Of a stretch of 5,183 bases of DNA, positions 1-5,183 are shown piece by piece; position 1 is the stretch's first letter, and the number at the start of each line of letters is the position of its first letter. The DNA is from Planctomycetia bacterium (GTDB taxonomy: Bacteria; Planctomycetota; Phycisphaerae; Phycisphaerales; SM1A02). Both the position numbers and the translations under genes were made by a program. The DNA lies in contig JAACEA010000203.1 in assembly GCA_009936695.1 (NCBI GenBank), forward strand, positions 1 through 5,183. Direction: 5' to 3'. Below the pieces are notes generated by a model. The model saw nothing but the letters and a program-made list of their open reading frames with translations, was not told the DNA's origin and searched no databases.

Positions 1-86
1 AACGACATTTCGGCGAAACGCTGGAAGGAGGATCGTTCCTGCTCGATCAGGTCGACGGCGATCTTGTTGATGGTGATGCTTGGCAT
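1..86 (-). CDS. 5' end of an unidentified gene, cut by the left window edge
   Basis: Reading the minus strand from an ATG whose A is at 86 gives 28 codons with no stop before the edge. The peptide begins MPSITINKIAVDLIEQE and continues SSFQRFAEMS. Most third positions are G or C, like the confirmed genes, and the peptide reads as a normal soluble protein start. No strong Shine-Dalgarno precedes it; there is only a GGAA a few bases upstream. The gene diverges from purE, with 119 bp between the two starts, so this gap should hold both promoters. I do not recognise the family from 28 residues and assign no function. The start codon is a best guess, since the rest of the gene is not visible. Confidence 0.62.
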   Translation of the reverse strand, partial: MPSITINKIAVDLIEQERSSFQRFAEMS

Positions 87-193
87 GGGTTCCGGATGCT
101 ACTCGCACCGACCGTGGTCACGCTCCGCCCGACCCTCGAAAACGCCGCCCCCGTCGTCTCGGAGCGGGATCCGATCTCCGCCCCGCGGGACGG

Positions 194-199
194 TAGAAT
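194..199 (+). promoter_or_regulatory. Candidate -10 box (TAGAAT) for a leaderless purE transcript
   Basis: TAGAAT lies at 194-199 and the purE ATG begins at 206. In bacterial sigma-70-type promoters transcription usually starts about 6-8 nt after the -10 box, which would place it at or within a base or two of the ATG. No Shine-Dalgarno sits before this ATG; the preceding bases are TCGGCG. No good TTGACA-like -35 is visible about 17 bp further upstream (around 171-176), so the assignment rests on the -10 alone. It would drive purE-purK. Confidence 0.4.
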
Positions 200-205
200 T
201 CGGCG

Positions 206-742
206 ATGAGCACCGCCGCAACCGTCGCGACGCCGCTGGTCGGCGTGATCATGGGATCCCAGTCCGACTGGGAGACCATGTCCCACACCGCCGAGACCCT
301 CGAGTCGCTCGGCGTGCCACACGAATGCCGGGTCGTCAGCGCCCACCGGACCCCGGACCTCCTCTTCGACTACGCAGGGTCCGCGGCCGACCGGGGCCTT
401 CGGGTGATCGTGGCCGGCGCCGGTGGAGCCGCCCACCTGCCGGGGATGGTCGCCTCGAAGACGCATCTCCCCGTGTTCGGCGTGCCGGTGCGGTCGAAGG
501 CCCTCTCGGGCATGGACTCGCTGCTCTCGATCGTGCAGATGCCCGCCGGCATCCCGGTCGGAACCCTCGCGATCGGCCAGGCGGGCGCGACGAACGCCGG
601 GCTGCTGGCGGCGTCGGTGATCGCGATCGAGGACGAGACGGTGCGGAACCGGCTCGTCGAGTGGCGGAGGAAACAGACGCAGCGCGTGCTCGAGAACCCG
701 ATTCCCGGCGACGACCCGACCGGGGGAGCGAGAAACTCGTGA
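206..742 (+). CDS. purE: N5-carboxyaminoimidazole ribonucleotide mutase (class I PurE)
   Basis: Cytosolic enzyme of de novo purine synthesis that converts N5-CAIR, made by PurK, to CAIR. The 178-residue product has the family signatures in order: [10 protein letters not shown] at 13-22 (phosphate and nucleotide binding), SAHRTP at 45-50 with the catalytic histidine H47, [12 protein letters not shown] at 70-81, GVPV at 92-95, and the block from [13 protein letters not shown] (101-113) to [11 protein letters not shown] (122-132). The residue pattern and the adjacent purK fit class I, not the AIR carboxylase class II form. Length is normal, with a short polar C-terminal tail of about 20 residues. 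The ATG at 206 leaves an N-terminus of about 10 residues before the first strand, as expected. No ribosome-binding site is visible, and a TAGAAT box 6 nt upstream suggests leaderless expression. Its TGA overlaps the purK GTG. Confidence 0.97.
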   Translation: MSTAATVATPLVGVIMGSQSDWETMSHTAETLESLGVPHECRVVSAHRTPDLLFDYAGSAADRGLRVIVAGAGGAAHLPGMVASKTHLPVFGVPVRSKALSGMDSLLSIVQMPAGIPVGTLAIGQAGATNAGLLAASVIAIEDETVRNRLVEWRRKQTQRVLENPIPGDDPTGGARNS

Positions 743-1893
743 CCCTCGGGATTCTCGGCGGCGGCCAGCTCGGCTGGATGCTCGGAATCGCGGCTCGGCG
801 ACTGGGGATCGAGTGCGTGTTCCTCGATCCCGCGGAATCGTGCACGGCCGACCTGGTGGGCGAACGTATTCGCGCCGCCTACGACGATCCGGACGCCCTC
901 GCCGAACTCGCTCGACGATGTGACGTGATCACCTATGAATTCGAGAACGTTCCGGCGACCGCGGCCGCATCGCTCGCGGCGACCATTCCGGTCCGGCCGG
1001 GATGGAATTCGCTCGAGACCTCCCAGGACCGACTGGTCGAGAAACGATTCCTCGCCGAGCACGGCGTTCCAGTCCCACCGTTCCACGCAGTCGATGACGT
1101 CGCGTCGCTCGCGGCGGCCATCACCGAGATCGGAACTCCCGCGATCCTGAAGACGCGACATGGTGGATACGACGGAAAGGGCCAGGTCGTTCTGCGTGAC
1201 GCGGACGCGGCGTCCGACGCGATCGACGCCATCGGCGGTCGACCGGCGATTCTCGAAGCGATGATCGATTTCGACCTCGAAGCGAGCGTGCTCGTGGTGC
1301 GGGGCGTCGACGGCACCACCAAGGCCTGGCCACCGATTCGAAACCAGCACGCCGCCGGCATCCTCCGACGAAGCGAGTGCCCCGCACCGGGCGTCTCTCC
1401 GCGGGCCGGCTCGGCGATGGTGGAACATGCGGTCCGCATCGCGGAGGCCCTCGACCATGTCGGCGTCCTCACCGTGGAGTTCTTCGTGATCGGCGACGAG
1501 GTCCTCGCCAACGAGATCGCCCCCCGGGTGCACAACAGCGGACACCTGACGATCGAATTCTCGGAGACCGACCAGTTCGAGAACCATGTCCGAGCGGTGA
1601 CCGGGCACCCCCTCGGCCCGACCGATGCACGACATGGCCACGGAATCATGCTGAACGCGATCGGGGATTCCCCCTCCCCCTCGGCGCTGGCCGATGCCGG
1701 CGTCGCCGTGGTCGATCCGGCAGGCGTCGCGACCGAAGGCTCGCATCGAAACGGTGACGCCGTGTTCCACGGTTATCGCAAGGCGGCTCGCGTCGCTCGA
1801 AAGGTGGGGCATCTCACGATCACCGCGGACTCGATCGATCCGCACCGGTCCGACACCCTGGCCGCGATCGTTCCCGGCGCGGTCGCCGACTGA
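739..1893 (+). CDS. purK: N5-carboxyaminoimidazole ribonucleotide synthetase (PurK), ATP-grasp enzyme
   Basis: Makes N5-CAIR from AIR, bicarbonate and ATP, and hands it to PurE. The product is 384 residues, usual for the family. [12 protein letters not shown] at 4-15 is the N-terminal PurK signature, and YEFENVP at 66-72 is also typical. The ATP-grasp loop is [12 protein letters not shown] at 138-149, and the metal and substrate segment is [14 protein letters not shown] at 258-271. The C-terminal block contains MLNAIG (304-309) and RKVGHLT (354-360). I start it at GTG 739, because this matches the conserved N-terminus directly and overlaps the purE stop by 4 nt (GTGA). A GGGGGAG at 722-728 could serve as ribosome-binding site. 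The same frame is open far upstream through purE, but that stretch is arginine-rich antisense-like sequence and not protein. The gene is very probably translationally coupled to purE. It ends 38 bp from the convergent methyltransferase, with no clear terminator between them. Confidence 0.97.
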   Translation: MTLGILGGGQLGWMLGIAARRLGIECVFLDPAESCTADLVGERIRAAYDDPDALAELARRCDVITYEFENVPATAAASLAATIPVRPGWNSLETSQDRLVEKRFLAEHGVPVPPFHAVDDVASLAAAITEIGTPAILKTRHGGYDGKGQVVLRDADAASDAIDAIGGRPAILEAMIDFDLEASVLVVRGVDGTTKAWPPIRNQHAAGILRRSECPAPGVSPRAGSAMVEHAVRIAEALDHVGVLTVEFFVIGDEVLANEIAPRVHNSGHLTIEFSETDQFENHVRAVTGHPLGPTDARHGHGIMLNAIGDSPSPSALADAGVAVVDPAGVATEGSHRNGDAVFHGYRKAARVARKVGHLTITADSIDPHRSDTLAAIVPGAVAD

Positions 1894-1931
1894 TTCGCCG
1901 AACCCGCCCGCCCCCGCCTTCCTCTCGACCC

Positions 1932-2687
1932 TCAGTCGGGCATCGTCGCCTCGAGTCGTTCGCGCGCGATCTCGATCGCGGTGGGATCGCGATCGATCCC
2001 GATCGCCCGACGGCCGGACGCCACCGCCGCGACGAGCGTCGTTCCGCTGCCGCAGAAGGGATCGAGGACGACGCCCCCCGGACGCACGCAGGCATTGACC
2101 AGCAGTCGGAGCAACGCGAGCGGCTTCTGGGTCGGCCAGCCCGTCCGTTCCGCGGCCATGTTGTTGATCGCGGGAACATCGAGCACATCGGTCGCCTTCT
2201 TCATTTCGCCCGCCATCTTCCGGCTCGTTGCGAGGACCATCGGCGGGTCGAACCAGCGGTCGTCCCCGCGAGCGTAGTAGAGGATGTCGTCGTGCTTTCG
2301 GGCGAATCGCGTCGGACTCGAACCCCCGAGTCCGTACTTCCAGATCAGGTGGTTCACGAATCGCTCCGGGCCGAAGACGCGGTCCAGAACCAGTCGGAGA
2401 TGGTGCGAGGCCCGCCAGTCGCAGTGCAAGAGGATCGCTCCGTCCTCGGCGAGCACCCGATGCATGTCCTCGATCCGGGTCGTCATGAAGTCGAGATACT
2501 CGGGGATTCCCGACCAACGGTCGTCGTAGGCCTGCACGGCCGATCGGCCACGTTGCACCTGATTCGTCGCAAAGGGCGGATCCGCATAGACGAGGTCGAT
2601 GCTTCCCGACTCGATCGACGCCATCTCGGTGGTGCAATCGCCAAGCACGAGCTTCCATGGCGGATCGGCGCTGCCCTTTTTCTTCAT
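1932..2687 (-). CDS. Compact site-specific DNA methyltransferase, beta class, probably N6-adenine
   Basis: Transfers a methyl group from S-adenosylmethionine to a base in DNA, by the motifs most likely adenine N6. The 251-residue protein has the motif order of the beta class. Catalytic motif IV comes first (DLVYADPPF at 31-39), then motif V (VLAEDGAILLHCD, 78-90), NHLIWKY (112-118) and KHDDILYY (131-138). Motif X follows (WPTQKPLALLRLL, 184-196), then the SAM-binding motif I (LDPFCGSGTT, 208-217) and acidic motif II (IGIDRDP, 229-235). DPPF, not SPP, favours adenine over N4-cytosine. The target-recognition part is small (roughly 105-180), and the whole protein is much shorter than type III Mod subunits. 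ATG 2687 is chosen because GAGG lies 5 nt upstream and coding bias fades beyond it; the frame stays open to 2960. No endonuclease gene is nearby, so I infer a solitary (orphan) enzyme. Target sequence unknown. Confidence 0.93.
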   Translation of the reverse strand: MKKKGSADPPWKLVLGDCTTEMASIESGSIDLVYADPPFATNQVQRGRSAVQAYDDRWSGIPEYLDFMTTRIEDMHRVLAEDGAILLHCDWRASHHLRLVLDRVFGPERFVNHLIWKYGLGGSSPTRFARKHDDILYYARGDDRWFDPPMVLATSRKMAGEMKKATDVLDVPAINNMAAERTGWPTQKPLALLRLLVNACVRPGGVVLDPFCGSGTTLVAAVASGRRAIGIDRDPTAIEIARERLEATMPD

Positions 2688-3238
2688 CGCGGCCTCGTCC
2701 CCAGCCTCGTTTCTTCGCGACTCGCCGACGTCACCACCCAATACTTCGTGAAAACGATTCCCGAAGGCATGGACGTCATCGACGTACGGTATCCTCGAAG
2801 CGTCCGGAGTAGCGCCGACGAATGTCGATCGCCCGCGACCGAGCCTTCCCGCTCGCCGGCTCCATTCGCCGACAGGACCGCACTTTCCGGGTCTCGTACG
2901 TGCGTCGAGCACCCGATCAACCTGCTGCTGTTCCTGCTGCATCTGAAGTACGTGCAGCACCTCACGGGCTCTTCCTTCATCGCGCCGCGGTGTCGCGGCC
3001 TTCTCGATTCACGCTTCCATACAAGGAGACGACGACGTTTCGAGGTCACGGCCGTTGCACGGCCGCGCCACGGTACGACCAGGATCCGACGTGGCCTTCG
3101 TTTCGGATCCAGACGACGAGTTCACCTTCGTGACGAACTTCGCCCGCGTCCCGCGACGATCGGCCGTGCAACACCTTCACTCCCTCACCGGCGTGAAGGC
3201 GACCGCGAGGCACCGACGCCACCGCACCGGAGATCGTC
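2688..3238. other. About 550 bp without a supportable gene; divergent intergenic region rich in inverted repeats
   Basis: This lies between the divergent methyltransferase start (2687) and the membrane-protein start (3239), so it should contain promoters for both. The first 100 bp are lower in GC than the genes, as promoter DNA often is; a possible plus-strand -10 is TATCCT at 2790-2795. Three perfect small hairpins can be drawn: 2935-2941 with 2953-2959 (TGCTGCA/TGCAGCA), 2984-2989 with 2994-2999 (GCCGCG/CGCGGC, 4-nt loop), and 3082-3089 with 3103-3110 (GGATCCGA/TCGGATCC). A 12-bp inverted repeat encloses the last one. Open frames exist here (for example ATG 2822 to 3133), but none keeps a coding-like composition throughout and none matches a family I know. 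Structured RNA, a decayed gene and inert spacer all remain possible. Confidence 0.5.
3054..3172. repeat. Perfect 12-bp inverted repeat enclosing a nested hairpin, upstream of the membrane-protein gene
   Basis: GTTGCACGGCCG at 3054-3065 is the exact reverse complement of CGGCCGTGCAAC at 3161-3172, with 95 nt between. Inside lie an 8-bp perfect hairpin (3082-3089 with 3103-3110, 13-nt loop), a TTCGT-G-ACGAA palindrome at 3127-3137, and a weaker CGCG/CGCG pairing near 3145-3155. As RNA this could close into a multi-branch structure ending 66 nt before the ATG at 3239. That position would suit a structured 5' leader. High GC makes chance pairing more likely, and no known riboswitch core was recognised. 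Confidence 0.4.
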
Positions 3239-3988
3239 ATGCACGAGAAACGAAACTTCGTTCTGGTACTCGCCTTCGCTGCGATCACCATCTGGTCGAT
3301 CTGGGCCTGGCTCGCCTCGGGCCCGATCCCCGCCGCGACCAGCGACATCTGGATTCAACGGGTCGTCAGCCTCGTGCTCGTGATCGGGCTCGGGGGGTTC
3401 CTGGTGAAAGCGCTCTGGCTGACCGACCGGTTGCACGACCAGCTTGCCGATGCGGTCGGGTCGATCTACTACGAGACCGATGGCGTGTGCTTCATGCCCC
3501 TGGTGAGACTGGACTCCAGCGGCGCCGCCGAGCTCCGCGTCTACTACCAGAACCGGTTCGAGAATCCCGCCCACGTGGTCGTGCATCTCCGACCGAAGGG
3601 GCCTTGCTTCGCCGTACGGCATGGCGGCGAGGACATTCACATCGCGTTCACGTGCGGCGGCGGCGACTTCGGCGTGATCCACCAGCCGATTCGCGTTCCG
3701 GCCGATCTGCGAGGCGAGGTGGTCGATCTTGAACTGGCCGCGGCGAGTCGATACCCGCGAAGTCACGGCGGGAGACTTCGAAGCCACGAAGGCATCGAAT
3801 GCGGCACGATCCGCGTGGACTGGGCCGGCGCCGCGTTCCGACTCGGCGTCCACGAGACATCGGACGAGATCGAGCTGATCGATCCGGCGTCCATTCACCT
3901 CGCCCTGCCACGAGCGATCCGGCAACGCGGAACCGAAAGCATGCAGTGGCGACAGGAGCAGCTCTTCGCCGGCGTGCTCATCGCGTGA
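3239..3988 (+). CDS. Unknown protein with a two-helix membrane hairpin and a soluble C-terminal domain
   Basis: I do not recognise a named family. The 249-residue product begins MHEKRN and has two hydrophobic segments, about 7-29 (FVLVLAFAAITIWSIWAW and following) and about 42-61 (VVSLVLVIGLGGFLVKALW). They are joined by a short loop of about 12 residues. The charged N-terminus and the K57/R64 region after the second segment suggest both ends face the cytoplasm. Residues about 75-225 form a soluble domain of alternating hydrophobic and polar stretches. Examples are ELRVYYQNRFENPAHVVVHL (98-117) and VVDLELAAASRYP (161-173), with CGGGDFGV at 139-146; it looks mainly beta-stranded. There is no signal-peptidase motif, catalytic triad or metal-binding cluster. 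The start is well supported by GGAG 6 nt upstream (3229-3232) and by codon bias. It appears monocistronic, ended by the hairpin at 4055-4088. Membrane-anchored sensor or assembly factor roles are speculation only. Confidence 0.85.
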   Translation: MHEKRNFVLVLAFAAITIWSIWAWLASGPIPAATSDIWIQRVVSLVLVIGLGGFLVKALWLTDRLHDQLADAVGSIYYETDGVCFMPLVRLDSSGAAELRVYYQNRFENPAHVVVHLRPKGPCFAVRHGGEDIHIAFTCGGGDFGVIHQPIRVPADLRGEVVDLELAAASRYPRSHGGRLRSHEGIECGTIRVDWAGAAFRLGVHETSDEIELIDPASIHLALPRAIRQRGTESMQWRQEQLFAGVLIA

Positions 3989-4054
3989 CGGCGGCGCGCG
4001 GACGTGGCTTCCTCGGATCGCGACACTGCACCGGCCATTCGGATCCACGAGAAA

Positions 4055-4088
4055 CGACGACGCCCCGCATGTTCGCGGGGCGTCGTCG
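4055..4088. terminator. Bidirectional intrinsic-type terminator hairpin between convergent genes
   Basis: CGACGACGCCCCGC (4055-4068) pairs perfectly over 14 bp with GCGGGGCGTCGTCG (4075-4088) around a 6-nt loop, ATGTTC. It sits in the 127-bp gap between the plus-strand stop at 3988 and the minus-strand recombinase stop at 4116. On the minus strand the stem is followed at once by TTTCTC; on the plus strand a short TTT follows 6 nt later (4094-4096). The U-tracts are poor, but the stem is very stable and lies where both genes need termination. Confidence 0.85.
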
Positions 4089-4115
4089 GTCGATTTCGTC
4101 GAACGATCGGCTGGT

Positions 4116-5120
4116 TCAGCCAGCTTCGGCCCGGGGGTGGGCCTTGTCGTAGGAGTCCCGGACCCGACGACTCGAGAGATGCGTGTAGACCTGCGTGCTC
4201 GAAAGCGACTGGTGACCCAGCAGTTCCTGGACCGATCGGAGATCGGCGCCGTTGTCGAGCAGGTGCGTCGCGAAACTGTGGCGAATGGTGTGCGGGCTGA
4301 TCTCGGGATCGAGGCCGACCTGCTCCAGGTACTTCGTCACCTTTCTTCGCACCGAGCGGCTGCTGAGGCGACCACCATGCTTGTTCACGAAGAGCGGTGA
4401 ATCCGGGTCCGCCTTCATGCCGGCCTCCGCGAGTTCCGAATCATGCCGGTTCACGTAGTTGCGGAGGGCGGCGAGTGCGTGCGAACCCAGCGGGACCATG
4501 CGCTCCCGACGGCCCTTGCCGCGGATGAGAATCGCTTCGCCGGTGTCGTCGAGGTCGCCCCGGTTGATGCCCACGACTTCGCTGACGCGAATGCCGGTGG
4601 AATACAGGGTTTCGAGGATGGCACGATCACGGGCACCGAGCAGGACGGTGTCGTCCGGCGCGGCGAGAAGTTGTTCGATCTGCTCCACGGAGACCGCCTT
4701 GGGAAGCCGCTTGGCCTGCTTCGGGGTCCGGACCGCGAGCATCGGGTTCGCCTCGATGAGGCTTCGCTTCTCCATCCACTTGTGGAACGATCGAAGCGTG
4801 GCGATCTTCCGGGCGGTGGTCGCCGCGGAATAGTCGCGATCGGCCATCCAGCCGAGGAAACCCCGGATGCGATCCACGTCCGCCACGAGCATCAGTCCGG
4901 AGACGGTGTGCTCATCGACGTCCGCGGTGATCGACGCGGTGCGGGCCGCGAGGGCGGCTGCTTCCGCGTCGGGAGTGGCGTTCACGTCGTACTCCTCGGC
5001 CAGAAACTCGCCGTACTGACGAAGGTCGAGGCCGTAGCAACGAGCGGTGTAGGGACTGAAATGCCGTTCGTCCACGAGGTAGTCGAGGAACTGCTGGACG
5101 AGAGGGAGTGGAGTGGTCAT
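4116..5120 (-). CDS. Tyrosine site-specific recombinase, XerC/XerD type
   Basis: Member of the Xer family, which resolves chromosome dimers at dif sites during division; it acts on DNA in the cytoplasm. The 334-residue protein starts with the SAM-like core-binding domain (LVQQFLDYLVDERHFSPYT, 7-25, to about 130). The catalytic domain follows with every active-site residue present: R178 (STGIRVSEV), K202 (RGKGRRER), H277 and R280 (SPHTIRHSFATHLL), H303 (LLGHQSLSSTQ) and the nucleophile Y312 (VYTHL). XerC and XerD are usually near 300 residues. The extra length comes from an Ala/Asp-rich insertion at about 45-80 in the N-terminal domain. ATG 5120 fits the family start, although the frame is open to the window edge and the ribosome-binding site is weak (AAAGG, 10 nt upstream). 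XerC and XerD cannot be told apart safely here. An integrase is less likely, as no phage or element genes are nearby. Confidence 0.95.
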   Translation of the reverse strand: MTTPLPLVQQFLDYLVDERHFSPYTARCYGLDLRQYGEFLAEEYDVNATPDAEAAALAARTASITADVDEHTVSGLMLVADVDRIRGFLGWMADRDYSAATTARKIATLRSFHKWMEKRSLIEANPMLAVRTPKQAKRLPKAVSVEQIEQLLAAPDDTVLLGARDRAILETLYSTGIRVSEVVGINRGDLDDTGEAILIRGKGRRERMVPLGSHALAALRNYVNRHDSELAEAGMKADPDSPLFVNKHGGRLSSRSVRRKVTKYLEQVGLDPEISPHTIRHSFATHLLDNGADLRSVQELLGHQSLSSTQVYTHLSSRRVRDSYDKAHPRAEAG

Positions 5121-5183
5121 CGCGTACGAACCTTTGTCTGGGGACGCCTGGAGGGGTCGTCCGCTACCGCTTCTGAATCGCTC

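Noticed and set aside
64..738. Upstream extension of the purK frame through purE
   Set aside because: The translated extension is arginine-rich and unlike any protein, while purE is unmistakable in another frame. PurK homology begins exactly at GTG 739.
1875..1888. Small hairpin CGGCG/CGCCG at the end of purK as a terminator
   Set aside because: Only 5 bp, inside coding sequence, with no T-run after it.
2313..2334. CGGACTCG/CGAGTCCG hairpin with GGTTCGAGTCC on the minus strand, resembling a tRNA T arm
   Set aside because: It lies inside methyltransferase codons between the NHLIWKY and KHDDILYY blocks. The T-stem does not pair correctly, and no acceptor, D or anticodon arms surround it.
370..2658. 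Very long minus-strand open frame (762 codons) antisense to purE, purK and part of the methyltransferase
   Set aside because: It crosses the well-supported purE and purK genes, is rich in Arg, Gly and Asp, and matches no family. High GC removes stop codons from antisense frames.
3556..3570. GGTTCGAGAATCC, T-arm-like
   Set aside because: It falls in the coding sequence for NRFENP, with no correct stem and no surrounding cloverleaf.
3242..4057. 12-bp direct repeat CACGAGAAACGA at 3242-3253 and 4046-4057, flanking the membrane-protein gene
   Set aside because: About one shared 12-mer is expected by chance in a window this size, and no terminal inverted repeats or transposase accompany it.
4116..5120. 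Recombinase as the integrase of a mobile element
   Set aside because: The sequence fits XerC/XerD throughout, and I see no attachment site, tRNA, excisionase or cargo gene nearby.

Overview
This is a high-GC bacterial window (G/C-dominated third codon positions) holding five complete protein genes, one gene cut by the left edge, and a stretch of about 550 bp with no convincing gene. The general look is compatible with a planctomycete-like or other high-GC Gram-negative bacterium. That placement is an impression from codon use and gene style, not a demonstrated assignment.

Layout. Positions 1-86 (minus) carry the first 28 codons of an unidentified gene that diverges from the purine genes. Positions 206-1893 (plus) hold purE and purK, overlapping by 4 nt (GTGA). 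Together they carboxylate AIR to CAIR in de novo purine synthesis through the N5-CAIR route. A TAGAAT box only 6 nt upstream of the purE ATG suggests a leaderless mRNA. Positions 1932-2687 (minus, convergent with purK) encode a compact beta-class DNA N6-adenine methyltransferase with no restriction partner in view.

Positions 2688-3238 hold no gene I can support. The stretch contains several inverted repeats, including a perfect 12-bp pair enclosing a smaller hairpin, and patches of coding-like third-position bias that change frame. It could be a structured leader or RNA, a decayed gene, or plain spacer. Positions 3239-3988 (plus) encode a 249-residue protein with a two-helix membrane hairpin and a soluble, probably beta-rich C-terminal domain of unknown function. 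A strong bidirectional terminator hairpin (4055-4088) separates it from a convergent XerC/XerD-type tyrosine recombinase (4116-5120, minus). That recombinase has all six catalytic residues and an unusual N-terminal-domain insertion. Its start codon overlaps the stop of another open frame entering from the right edge.

The content is mostly housekeeping (purine synthesis, DNA methylation, Xer recombination). I see no transposase, CRISPR array, tRNA or rRNA. The least explained parts are the 2688-3238 stretch and the membrane-hairpin protein. I found no clear evidence of a new multi-gene system.
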